Shown: positions 46,257-55,900 of the stretch, piece by piece | How the letters are laid out: every line of letters starts with the position of its first letter | Position numbering within the stretch: the first letter of the stretch is position 1 | NCBI RefSeq assembly: GCF_000820185.1 | Contig: NZ_CDCA01000025.1 | Coordinates: 124,001-188,000, forward strand | Length of the DNA stretch: 64,000 nucleotides | Direction: 5' to 3' | Origin: Aeromonas tecta | GTDB lineage: Bacteria; Pseudomonadota; Gammaproteobacteria; Enterobacterales; Aeromonadaceae | The notes under the pieces: generated by a model | The model's input: only the letters and a program-made list of their open reading frames with translations | What the model was told of the DNA's origin: nothing | Database searches by the model: none | Made by a program: the position numbers and the translations under genes

Positions 46257-46638
46257 AACTTTTCTCCTAAGCTATTAAATTTTATCTTTAATTCACTCAG
46301 GCTTTGTTTTGTTGTGTGCCTGATATGTTTAGTTAACGGCGCCTTTTAAGGATGCTTTAATTGTTTTTTTAAAGCCTTTGATACTGTTATCGCCGCCTAC
46401 CCTATATATCGGCCTGTATCAGGGATGCTTGAGAACATTGTTTGAGATTTTTTACCGAGTGGCAGACCTGGGCTCAGATCGGGCGAAGCCCCGAACTCTT
46501 CCTCAACGACTGTGCTGCCCGCGACGAACGCCCCAAGAAACTGGCGCTGGCTCCCACTTTTGCACAGCACCGTTGCTCGCACCCACGGCTTGCCCCTAAA
46601 ATCGCCGCCCATCATTTATCGGACGTGAGTTGTTCTCC
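46257..46638. other. Divergent intergenic region between the first flagellin and yadS
   Basis: 382 bp. Left part (46257-46405) is the AT-rich leader of the flagellin transcript, with TCTCCT (reverse of AGGAGA) just before the start. The sigma-28 promoter is at 46406-46432. The yadS promoter must lie further right, but I could not assign it. Confidence 0.5.
46406..46432 (-). promoter_or_regulatory. Sigma-28 (FliA) promoter of the first flagellin gene
   Basis: Minus strand TCAAG-N14-GCCGATAT: near-consensus -10 and 19-nt start-to-start spacing. The leader to the ATG at 46256 is about 145 nt. Confidence 0.65.
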
Positions 46639-47271
46639 ATGCAGACACTGGTTGAGCAGATTGTTTACATCAGCGACATGTTTGGTACTGCGGTCTTCGC
46701 GTTCTCCGGGGTGCTGGTCGCGGGCCGCCTGCGAATGGATGGCTTCGGTGTCATGGTATTGGCGGCGGTCACCGCCATCGGCGGCGGCACCATCCGCGAC
46801 ATGATCCTGGGGGCAACCCCGGTGTTCTGGGTGCGCGATCCTCTCTATATCTGGGTGGTCATCGCCACGGCGCTGTTTGGCATGTGGATGGTCAAGCTGC
46901 CAAGGCGCATGCCCTGGTATGTGCTGCCGGTGGCGGATGCCTTCGGCCTGGCGTTGTTTACCGTGATCGGTGCACAGAAGGCACTGAACTTCGGTACCTC
47001 GGGTCTGATCGCGGTACTCATGGGCACCATGACCGGGGTCGCTGGCGGCATGATCCGGGATGTGCTGGCCCGAGAGGTGCCCATGGTATTGCAGAAAGAG
47101 ATTTATGCTACAGCCTGCATCCTGGGCGGCATACTCTATACCCTGGCACTGGAAGTCGGTGTGGATCGGGTCGTCGCCATGCTTATCTGCATGACGGCCG
47201 TGTTCGGACTGCGGGTAGCGGCCATCTATTGGCACCTGTCACTGCCGACCTTCTCGCTGCAGCGCCATTGA
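46639..47271 (+). CDS. yadS: YadS-like TRIC/UPF0126 membrane protein
   Basis: 210 residues with about seven membrane segments built from two repeats, each with a glycine-rich kinked helix: [14 protein letters not shown] and [14 protein letters not shown]. The prokaryotic family is related to TRIC cation channels; E. coli has YadS and YicG, and this one is closer to YadS ([19 protein letters not shown]). Physiological role uncertain. I used the ATG at 46639; a TTG 9 nt upstream is an alternative. Divergent from the flagellins. Confidence 0.9.
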   Translation: MQTLVEQIVYISDMFGTAVFAFSGVLVAGRLRMDGFGVMVLAAVTAIGGGTIRDMILGATPVFWVRDPLYIWVVIATALFGMWMVKLPRRMPWYVLPVADAFGLALFTVIGAQKALNFGTSGLIAVLMGTMTGVAGGMIRDVLAREVPMVLQKEIYATACILGGILYTLALEVGVDRVVAMLICMTAVFGLRVAAIYWHLSLPTFSLQRH

Positions 47272-47374
47272 AGCCGACGACTAAATGAGTGATATCGCAC
47301 TCCTGGGCAGGCAAGATTGAACCAACCCCGCTTTTCTGTTGTCATACAATGGTCGTTTTAAGCCGGAATACCTC

Positions 47375-47767
47375 ATGCAAAAACTTGGGTTCATTACCAC
47401 GCTACTACTGCTGATGGTGACAACGGCGCACGCTGGCGCACAAGTCTTGTTCGGACGCCTGGCTTCGACCCCGGTGCAACAGTTCAACCAGCAGATCCGT
47501 CAGGCGAGCAGCTCCCAACAGAGCTGGGTCAACGACTACCGTGAAGTGGCACGGCGCTTCGTTGGCCACGATGTCGTACCAAGCCGTATCCATGCTCAGC
47601 AGCTGGACAACGATCTGGTGCTATCGGTGGCCCTCGATGGCAGCCGCAGCGACATGATCTACATCCTGACCCTGTTTCGCAGCGATAACCTGTGGCAGAT
47701 GCGCCAGGCCGAGATGGGGTGGCGTTGTCAGGGCCAAGAGACCTTTACCCCCGTCCCCTGTCCCTGA
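47375..47767 (+). CDS. Secreted hypothetical protein, 130 residues
   Basis: The ATG at 47375 begins a signal peptide (MQKLGFITTLLLLMVTTAHA). The mature part is about 110 residues with two cysteines near the C-terminus (WRCQGQETFTPVPC), likely a periplasmic disulfide. VLSVALDGSRSDMIYILTLFRS suggests a small beta domain. I do not recognise the family. Single gene with a bidirectional terminator shared with thiI. Confidence 0.8.
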   Translation: MQKLGFITTLLLLMVTTAHAGAQVLFGRLASTPVQQFNQQIRQASSSQQSWVNDYREVARRFVGHDVVPSRIHAQQLDNDLVLSVALDGSRSDMIYILTLFRSDNLWQMRQAEMGWRCQGQETFTPVPCP

Positions 47768-47786
47768 GCCGGCCTCCTTGTGAAAT

Positions 47787-47818
47787 AAAAAAATCCGGCG
47801 CTATGGCCGGATTTTTTT
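47787..47818. terminator. Bidirectional terminator between the secreted protein gene and thiI
   Basis: A-rich arm, ATCCGGC-GCTAT-GGCCGGAT stem and T7 tail on the plus strand, and the mirror image for the converging thiI. Confidence 0.9.
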
Positions 47819-47838
47819 GTGTGGTAACCACCTCCCTA

Positions 47839-49287
47839 TCAGGGGCGGTAAACCTTCACATTGTCAAAGCCCTGCTCTTTCAGGTAGAGCGCCTGCAGCT
47901 TGCTCATCACGCCGCGATCGCAGTACAGCAGATAGGTCTGCTCCTTGGGCAGATCGCCAAAGGTGGTTGCCAGCTTAAAGAACGGAATGTGCAGCACCTC
48001 ACGGCCTTCCACCAGCAGCGGCTTCTCGTCGCGCTCGTCGCTTGAGCGGATATCCAGCACAACCTCATCGGCGGCCAGCACCTCGGTCGTCTCAACTTCT
48101 TGCACCTGAGCGGAAGTCTCCTCACCGATGCGGCGGATATCGAGATAACGGGCCTCGCTCACCACCTTGTCCAGAATGGCGAAGTCGAAGTTGCCCTCTT
48201 CCGCCTCGATGTTGGACAGCACGGCCTTGATGGTCGGCTTCTTGGAGATGACGCCGCAATACTCCGGCATGGTCTCGGCGAACTCCAGGGTACCGATGCG
48301 GCGCGCCTCGCTGATGATGTCCGGCTTGTCCCAGGTAATGAGCGGACGCAGGATCACCTTGTCGGTCACCCGATCGATGACGTTGAGGTTGGTGAGGGTC
48401 TGGCTCGAGACCTGGCCCACACACTCACCGGTCACCAGTGCCGGGATCTGGAAGGTTTCGGCGACCTGACCGGCGGCGCGCATCATCATCCGCTTGAGCA
48501 CCACGCCCATCTGACCGTTATCGATTTTCTCGAGGATCTCGGCCACCACGGGTTCAAAGTCGATGGCGGTGAAGCGCACCTTGTGAGAGGCACCAAACTT
48601 GCTCCACAGGTAGTAGGCCACCTGCTTCACCCCAATCTCGTGGGCGGCGCCCCCCAGATTGAAGAAGCAGTAATGCACCCGGCAGCCACGTTTGATGAAC
48701 TGGTAGGAGGCCACGCCGGAGTCGAAACCACCGGAGATCAGGCTCAGCACATCTTCCTGGGTCGCCATGGGGAAGCCGCCCATGCCGTGATGCACGGCGC
48801 TGATGATGTAGAGCTCATCATTTTCCACTTCCAGATTGACCTGGATGTCGGGCTTTTTCAGGCGCACACCAGCGGTTTCGCAATGTTGATTGAGACCACC
48901 ACCTACGTAACGTTCCAGCTCCAGCGAGCTGAAATCGTGTTTACCGACCCGGCGGGCACGCACACAGAAGGTCTTGCCCTTGAGGCGATCGCCCCAGACG
49001 GCGCGGGTCTGCTCGAAGATGTCGTGCAGATCGGTAAAGGTGCTCAGTTTCACTTCTAGGAAGTACTGGATGCCGGGGATGCAGGCCAGGGTCTCCAGAT
49101 ACTGGGCATGGAACTGATCATTGCGAGAGCTCACGATCAGCTTGTCCCAATCCATCCGCACGCGGGCATCTTCGTCAAAACGGCGCAACACGTTACGGAT
49201 GTTGCCCTGCAGCATCTTGGTGAAGCGCTGGCGCACTGACTTGCTCTTGATGGTGATTTCCGGGAACAGCTTGATAATGAACTTCAT
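47839..49287 (-). CDS. thiI: tRNA 4-thiouridine sulfurtransferase ThiI
   Basis: 482 residues, the length of enteric ThiI. An N-terminal ferredoxin-like/THUMP region is followed by the PP-loop ATPase motif [13 protein letters not shown] and a C-terminal rhodanese domain with the persulfide cysteine in YCDRGVMSK. The second cysteine ([12 protein letters not shown]) is also present, so the enzyme should make s4U8 in tRNA and supply sulfur for the thiazole of thiamin. Single gene. Confidence 0.96.
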   Translation of the reverse strand: MKFIIKLFPEITIKSKSVRQRFTKMLQGNIRNVLRRFDEDARVRMDWDKLIVSSRNDQFHAQYLETLACIPGIQYFLEVKLSTFTDLHDIFEQTRAVWGDRLKGKTFCVRARRVGKHDFSSLELERYVGGGLNQHCETAGVRLKKPDIQVNLEVENDELYIISAVHHGMGGFPMATQEDVLSLISGGFDSGVASYQFIKRGCRVHYCFFNLGGAAHEIGVKQVAYYLWSKFGASHKVRFTAIDFEPVVAEILEKIDNGQMGVVLKRMMMRAAGQVAETFQIPALVTGECVGQVSSQTLTNLNVIDRVTDKVILRPLITWDKPDIISEARRIGTLEFAETMPEYCGVISKKPTIKAVLSNIEAEEGNFDFAILDKVVSEARYLDIRRIGEETSAQVQEVETTEVLAADEVVLDIRSSDERDEKPLLVEGREVLHIPFFKLATTFGDLPKEQTYLLYCDRGVMSKLQALYLKEQGFDNVKVYRP

Positions 49288-49465
49288 GATGATGACTCGG
49301 GTGGCCTCGATTTAAGGGCGCGAATTATATCAGAAGTTTAGGGCTAGCGCCTACTGGCTGAGCAGAGACCCGCATTTCCCCACACAATGTTTGCGGCCCG
49401 GCGACGATATTGCGTATATTCCCCAACCTGCGCTCCGGCAACATGATCGACAACCGACTGATCCG

Positions 49466-50425
49466 ATGAAGACCTATATCTACTACCCCGGCATGGAAGT
49501 GCGGGATGAACTCTGGCTCAAGTTTGCCCTCATCTATCTGGAGAGGCTCGCCTTCGTTTTCACCGTGAGCGAGAAGAGCGGCCTCACCGCCCTGCTGGAG
49601 CGTCTGCGCCTGCAGACCGATCTGCTGGCCGAGCGGCCGGATGCCGACTTCTTTGCCGCCATCACCCCCCAAATCGAGAATCAGATCGCCGGCCTCATCG
49701 CCCCGGACTTCGTGCGCCACAAGGTATTTGGCAACAAGGAGCTGATCACGCGCTGGCGCGCAAGCGCGAACCATGACTGCTTCTGCCCGACCCAGGCGGG
49801 CCTCGAGCGGCTGCACGGATTTTGCCTGAGCCACGGTTTTGCCAGCCAGGATGAGGGGGGGATCAGAATGGCACGACGCTTCGCCAACCTGCTCTCCATG
49901 CGCCTCGCCCGTGAGTGGGCACTCGCCAATGAGGGCGCGCTCATCACCGACCACGACTATCTGGATCGGTTGCTGCACCTGCTCGAATCCCGCTACCACC
50001 ACAGAGGCGGGCTGGATTGCTTCCATCTCGAGATCCCGTTGCAAGTCCCCACTCACCTGGGTGAAATCACCTTTGATGAGCTGATCGCCCTGCGGGCTCG
50101 CAGTGGTTTTCGCCAGCAGCTGGCCGCGTTTCACCAGGCCCTCGATGCCTTGCTCGCCATGCTCGGCAGCGGCTATGCCGAGCCCGCCGCGCTGACCCGC
50201 TTCGAGCAGGCCCAGCAGGGACTCAATCTGTTGCTGGGAGGCAAGACTCACAGCCTGCCGCTCACCACCCTGATCAGCACCTCACTGCCCGCCATGGCGA
50301 TGATCCATCAACTCAAGGCCAGCCACCCGGATAGCAACCTCGTCTTTCACTCCATCAAGAAGAGCCACTTCCACCAGCGCAAGAGCCAGCACTTCTTCAC
50401 CCGACTGGGCCAGGTCAAGCCCTGA
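49466..50425 (+). CDS. Hypothetical protein, possibly DUF6236 family
   Basis: 319 residues from the ATG at 49466. The N-terminus YIYYPGMEVRDELWLKFALIYLERL recalls the opening of DUF6236 proteins, but this is from memory and not checked. Soluble, helix-rich, no signal peptide. A cluster of histidines (ESRYHHRGGLDCFHLEIP) and a basic C-terminus (SIKKSHFHQRKSQHFFTR) are notable. No clear Shine-Dalgarno precedes the start. It is divergent from thiI and converges with pbpC. Confidence 0.75.
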   Translation: MKTYIYYPGMEVRDELWLKFALIYLERLAFVFTVSEKSGLTALLERLRLQTDLLAERPDADFFAAITPQIENQIAGLIAPDFVRHKVFGNKELITRWRASANHDCFCPTQAGLERLHGFCLSHGFASQDEGGIRMARRFANLLSMRLAREWALANEGALITDHDYLDRLLHLLESRYHHRGGLDCFHLEIPLQVPTHLGEITFDELIALRARSGFRQQLAAFHQALDALLAMLGSGYAEPAALTRFEQAQQGLNLLLGGKTHSLPLTTLISTSLPAMAMIHQLKASHPDSNLVFHSIKKSHFHQRKSQHFFTRLGQVKP

Positions 50426-50518
50426 GCCGCTGACGACTCGCCCCATTGTGCCCTCCATCGGCGTCCGAGATGGAGTGGCGTCAATATTTTGTCGCTAATT
50501 TTCGAATTAAAGCAGCTA

Positions 50519-50538
50519 CCCCTCCTGCTCAGGAGGGG
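50519..50538. other. Perfect hairpin spanning the pbpC stop codon
   Basis: CCCCTCCTG-CT-CAGGAGGGG: the minus-strand TGA stop of pbpC lies inside the stem. The plus-strand side has TTTT after the stem, the minus-strand side no T-run. It may be a weak terminator for the convergent genes. Confidence 0.5.
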
Positions 50539-52922
50539 TTTTCCAGTCGAAACTCGATGCGATCGCTGTTGCCCGCCTCATCAACCACTACCAGCTGATA
50601 ACGGCCCGCCTCACTCAGCACCTGATCCCCATCCCAGCGCAGTCTCTGGCCGTTGAGAAACCAGTACGGCTTGCCAACGCCCCCCAATACCCTGGGCTGC
50701 AAACGGTAACGCTGGCTGCGAATGAGGTTCCCCTCCCCCAACGCGACGATGCGAATGGGCGCCTGCAGCGCCATCTCCCGGGCAGTGCCGCCGCAGCTAC
50801 CGGCGAGCAATGCCCTGCGCCGCTCGCCAGGGTCTCGCCAGGGTTCAAGGGACAGGGGCCAGAGTGCCCGCCACGCCGCACCGCTGGCATCCCCACAACG
50901 CGCCAGGGTCGGCTTGCCCTCTGCCGTCACTGCGACCTTGCGCAGGGGAGACGGCCAGTCCATGGGATCCGGCAAGGTCGGGGGATCCCGCTCCTCCAGC
51001 AGCCAGGCACTCTGATGCTGCAGGCAGGTCTCAGGCAAGGTGGCGCTGGTCCGCCGCCCCAGTGGCCAGCAGATCTCGGCCTCGCTCACCGTGTTGGGTT
51101 GTACCGGCAAGGGGCTGTTGTCGCCGAGCCGGGAATAAACCGAGAGCAGCAGTGGCAAGGCCGCGCTCTGACCATAGAACCCGGGCAAGGGGGTGCCATC
51201 GGGACGCCCGAGCCAGACGCCCAGGGTCCAGCGACCCGAGACACCCAACGCCCAGCTGTCGCGATAGCCGTAACTGGTGCCGGTCTTCCAGGCCAGGCGA
51301 TTGACGCGCCCGGTCGCCTCGCTGGCGAAGGGTTGATCCGCCCGCCCCTGGGCGCTCAGGATCTGCCAGATGATCCAGGCGGCGCCCGGGCTCAGCAGCG
51401 GCCGCGAGATGGCTTGCTGCCCCGCCAGCCAGACCGGCATCGCCACCTGCCCCTGCCGGGTCAGGGCGCTATAAAGTGCCACCAGCTGCTCCAGTCGAAT
51501 GCCTGCCGCCCCGAGGGCAATGGCGGGATTGGGCTTGTCAGATAGCGCCAGCCGCACTCCCGCATTGTCCAGCCGATTGACTAGGGTATCGGGCCCCAAC
51601 GCCTCCAGCACCTGCACTGCAGGCACATTGAGGGATTGCTGCAATGCCTGGGTCAGACTCACCGGCCCCTGGAAGGCGCCGCTGAAGTTCGCGGGTCGGT
51701 AGTCAGATCCCAGGCGCGGTGCATCGGACAGCAAAGAGGCGGAGTGCACCAGCCCGGCGTCCAACGCCAGACCATAGATGAAGGGTTTGAGGGTGGAGCC
51801 GGGGGAGCGGATCGCCTGCACCATGTCGAGGTAGCCGTGGCGCCGCAGGTTGCCATACTCGGCGCTGCCCACGTAGGCACGCACCGCCATGCTCTGGTTG
51901 TCCACCAGCAGCAGGGCCGCCGAGGTCTGCTCGGGGAAGCGGCGAATGTAGCTCTCCACCCGCGCTTCCAACCAGCGCTGCAGGTCGCCGTCGATGGTGG
52001 TATGCACCAGTGCACCCGGCTGGCTATTCGCGGCCAGGCGCGCAAACAGCGGCGCCTCCATCGGGGTGAAATGGCCGCGCGCCAGCACCGGCTCGATACG
52101 TCCCTCGCGCCAGACGCTCTGGGCCCAGGTCCCCTGCTTGACCAGTCGCTGCATCACCTTGTCGCGGGCGGCGCGGGCGCGCTCAGGATGCCGGTCCGGC
52201 CGATAACGGCTGGGGGCCTGCGGCAACACCGCCAGCAGGGCCGCCTCCGCATGGCTGAGCTTGGCGGCGCTCTTGCCGAGATAGGCGAAGCTGGCCGCCT
52301 GCACCCCCTCCAGATTGCCGCCAAAGGGCGCCCGGTTGAGGTAGACGGTGAGCAGGGTGCGCTTGTCGTAATGCCACTCCAGCTGCAGCGCCCGCGCCAT
52401 CTGGCGCAGCTTGCCGGGAATGGATCGCTGATATGGCTCAATGAGTCGCGCCACCTGCATGGTGAGGGTGGAGCCGCCGGAGACGGCCCGCCCGTAGCGC
52501 AACCACTGCCAGACCCCGCGCGCCATGGCCAGCGGGTTGACCCCGGGATGCTGCCAGAAGTGGCGATCCTCGTAGCCAAGCAGCGCCTCGATGTAGCGGG
52601 GGGAGACCTGCTCCAGGGTCACCGGATAGCGCCACACCCCGCTGGTGTCGGCGAAGGCCCGCAGCGGCCGCCCCTTGAGATCGAGCACCACCCGCGCATA
52701 GGCCGGATCCAGCGGCGGTGGCGGGAAGACCCTGTCCAGCGCCACCAACAGCAGGAGCAGGCCCCCCAGCCCGCAGCTCCAAAGGCGTAGCCAGCGCGGA
52801 GAGCGGCGCAGCCACGACCGAGAGCTTCGCAGCCAGCGGGGCCACCTCAACCAGACAGCCCATGCTTTGCGGGCGCCGACCCCGTTTCGGGTCCGGCTGG
52901 CCGGACGCGACGAGTCCGGCAA
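50529..52922 (-). CDS. pbpC: Penicillin-binding protein 1C
   Basis: 797 residues, TTG start at 52922 seven nt after the yfhM stop; no better start is visible. One membrane anchor (about 49-62), a GT51 glycosyltransferase domain (catalytic E118 in GYEDRHFWQHPGVN), then a transpeptidase domain with S376-T-L-K379, SLN (QQSLNVPAVQ) and KTGTSYGYRDSW, and a C-terminal BiPBP_C domain. The N-terminus is unusually Arg/Trp-rich (WLRWPRWLRSSRSWLRR). PBP1C is thought to act in envelope repair together with the alpha-2-macroglobulin next door. Confidence 0.93.
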   Translation of the reverse strand: MPDSSRPASRTRNGVGARKAWAVWLRWPRWLRSSRSWLRRSPRWLRLWSCGLGGLLLLLVALDRVFPPPPLDPAYARVVLDLKGRPLRAFADTSGVWRYPVTLEQVSPRYIEALLGYEDRHFWQHPGVNPLAMARGVWQWLRYGRAVSGGSTLTMQVARLIEPYQRSIPGKLRQMARALQLEWHYDKRTLLTVYLNRAPFGGNLEGVQAASFAYLGKSAAKLSHAEAALLAVLPQAPSRYRPDRHPERARAARDKVMQRLVKQGTWAQSVWREGRIEPVLARGHFTPMEAPLFARLAANSQPGALVHTTIDGDLQRWLEARVESYIRRFPEQTSAALLLVDNQSMAVRAYVGSAEYGNLRRHGYLDMVQAIRSPGSTLKPFIYGLALDAGLVHSASLLSDAPRLGSDYRPANFSGAFQGPVSLTQALQQSLNVPAVQVLEALGPDTLVNRLDNAGVRLALSDKPNPAIALGAAGIRLEQLVALYSALTRQGQVAMPVWLAGQQAISRPLLSPGAAWIIWQILSAQGRADQPFASEATGRVNRLAWKTGTSYGYRDSWALGVSGRWTLGVWLGRPDGTPLPGFYGQSAALPLLLSVYSRLGDNSPLPVQPNTVSEAEICWPLGRRTSATLPETCLQHQSAWLLEERDPPTLPDPMDWPSPLRKVAVTAEGKPTLARCGDASGAAWRALWPLSLEPWRDPGERRRALLAGSCGGTAREMALQAPIRIVALGEGNLIRSQRYRLQPRVLGGVGKPYWFLNGQRLRWDGDQVLSEAGRYQLVVVDEAGNSDRIEFRLENPS

Positions 52923-52929
52923 GGGCGGC

Positions 52930-55900
52930 TTATTCAGAGATGATCACCTCGTGAATGTCCTGCCCCACCGCCCTCAGCTCGGGGCGATACATGTCTTCGA
53001 CCTGGGTCGGCGGCACCTGATAGCGGCCCGGCGTCACCGCGCGCATCAGGTAAACCAGCTGCTGGTTGCCCCCCTCGCTCAGGTCCAGCGCCGCCGTGTA
53101 GCGATCGTCTCTGTACTCCTGATGCTTGAGGTAGTCGTTCCAATCGCTCTGCCAGGCGGGCTTGCCTTCGATCTTCAACTCCTCGAGCTTGATGCTGTTG
53201 CCAAGGGCCGGGTTTTCCAACTCGAAGCCCGCCGGCAGCATCTCCACCAGCAGGGCATCGGGCACCGTCTGCTCGCTCGCCACATTGAGTCGCACCACCA
53301 CCAGATCGCCGACCCGCACCTTGGCGGGATCGAGCTGCTTGCCATCGGCATTGAACCAGCTGCGCGCCACCCGCATCCCCTGGCTGACGCGTACAGGCGC
53401 CTGCTCGGGATAGCCGATGAGGGTACGCTGCACATAGAGGGTGCCCTTGCCTTCGTTGCTGATGCTGGTCGCCGTCAGCGCCTCGGGAGCTCCTATTTGC
53501 TGACTTGCCTCACCGGACAGACGCTGCTCACCCGCGGCGCCAACCATCCTGGCTTGCCAGTCGACGGCGGGATCGACCTTGGCCAGGCGCAGCAGGGCGA
53601 GCCGCTCTTGAGTACTGAGCCACTGGCGATGAGCCAGGATATCGGCCAGCTTGGCGCTCAACTCAGGCCAGCTCCCCTCGGCCAGCTTGTACTGGCGCAG
53701 CAGGGCCAGCTCGAGCGCCCCGTCTCGCAGCGGCGAGCCGTAATCCCCCAGATAGTCGTCCCCCCGTTCGACACTGAGCGCCTGCGTCAAGGCCTTGGCG
53801 GCGCTCTGCCCATCCCCCATGGCCGACAGGGCCAGAGAGAGGTGCAGCAGTGGCAGACCGGAGCGGGCGTGATCCGCCTGCTGCTCCCAGATGAGGCGCA
53901 AGGCCGAGAGCGGCGCCTTGCCCACCCGTGCCAGCACGAAGGCGCTGTAGGCCTGATAGGCCAACCGGCTGTGCTCGGGGGCACTGCTCCAGCGCTCGCC
54001 GTACTGACTGTCGGTGAGGTAGTTCTGCAGACGCATCAGGGCCAGGCTCAGCATGGCCTCCGGTATCGGCTCCCCCGCTTCCTTGCGAGTCAACAAATAG
54101 TCGGCGGCATAGGCAGTGAGCCACTGCTCCTCATCGGAGCGGCCATCCCAGAGGCCAAAGCCGCCGCTCGGCAGTTGCAAGCGTTGCAGACGCTGCATCA
54201 GGGCTCGTTGCAGGTCGGCCTCGTCCAGCGGTTTGTCCGTTTTCGGCAAGCCCCGTGACCAGGCCTCCCGCTCGGCGGCCGTGGTCAGTTCATAGGGCCA
54301 GGCGCGGGACAGGGTCTGCTCCAGGCAGGCATAGGGGTATTGTGCCAACGCCTGCCACTGGGCTGCCGGATCCCAGGGCGGGGTGCCGGAGAGGCTGAGC
54401 AATCCTTGCAGATTGCTGCCATCCAGCCCCGCCAGCTCACCGGGGGCGAAGCTCATCTGTTGCTCCGGCGCCAGCATCTGGTAGCGCTGACGGGTCTCGG
54501 CGGGCCAGGGGGAACGCAGCGGCAGTGACCAGTCGCGGCTCACCGCAAAGCCCTTGCCGCTGGCGGCCAGTTGCAGGCGGGCCACTCCGCTGGCGCCGGT
54601 CACGGTGAGCGGCAGCGTCAGCCAGCTCTCTTCTCCCTGTTTAAGGGCGAGGCTAGTCGGCAATTCGCCACCGGCCTGCAGACCGCCACTCAAGGTCCAG
54701 GAGAGCGTGAGGGTCTGATCTTCTCCGCTCATGTTGCGCAGCTGCACCAGGGCGCGGGTCTCATCCCCCCTTGCCCCAAAGCGCGGCCAACCAATTTCGG
54801 CCACCAGGGGCGCCACTACCTTGACGGCGCGCTCGGCCTGGCCGACTTGCTGCTCGTTCCAGGCCAGCGCCATCAGCGCCAACTCGCCGTTGAAGTTCGG
54901 CAGATCCAGCGGTATGACCGCCTTGCCAGCCCCATCGAAGCTCACCTCGCCGCTCCACAGCGCCGCCACCTCGACCCGGCTCTCCAGCGCACCGCCCTTC
55001 TTCAGCGCCGGCGCATCGCCGCCATAGCTGAGCCTTGCCTGCTTGCCATCCTGGGGCGGGATCACCTGGCCGTAGTTATCGAACAGGTCTTGAGCGAAGC
55101 GCTTGCGGCCGAAGAAGATGTCGAACGGGTCGAGGGGTTTATAGTCGCTGATATTGAGCACCCCTCTGTCCACCGCCGCCAGCACCACCCGTCCCTGGCT
55201 GTTGGGCAGCGAACTGACCGCCACCTCGAGCCTCGTGAGCGGCACCGCCTTGTCCGGCGCATTTAAGCTGAGCGGTAAACGGCGAGCCTCCCGGTCGAGC
55301 GTGAGCGGCACCAGGCCCACGGCGCGCAGGCTCTGGATCTTCTGCTGGCTCACCGGCACAGAGTCACTGTCGGGCGCCGCTATCTGGGCCGAGATATGCA
55401 AGTCATGACGTTGCCACTCGGGACTGATGGGGATCTCGAACGTCCCGCGCCCCGTCTTCAATTCACCGCCTTCGGCTCGTAATTCGATGCGCTGCCACCA
55501 ACGCAGGCCGTCGCCATCTTCCACCAGCAGCAAGCCCTTGCCGGCGCGAGGCGCCACCAGGGTGACCTTGGCCTTGTCACCGGCCTGATAGGCGCGCTTG
55601 TCGAGGCTGATGGCAATCTTGTCCGGCCGCGCCTGCTCGCCGCCGCCACCCCAGGCGTAGCTGCCTATCTCGACCCGCAGGCTGGATTGATGGCCCTGGC
55701 TGTTTTCCACCTCGAGGCGATACCAGCCGGCCGCCAGCGGCAGGCTCAGTGTGGTCGGCCCCTTGCCATCCAGCTGCAGGCTCAGCTCCTGCTCCAGATA
55801 GGGTTGGGCATTGAATTCGTACTTCCAGCCCTCCCCACCGGCGTAGTGCCAGTAATAGTCCCGATATTCGTTGATGAGACGCACCTTGACCTTATCCGCG

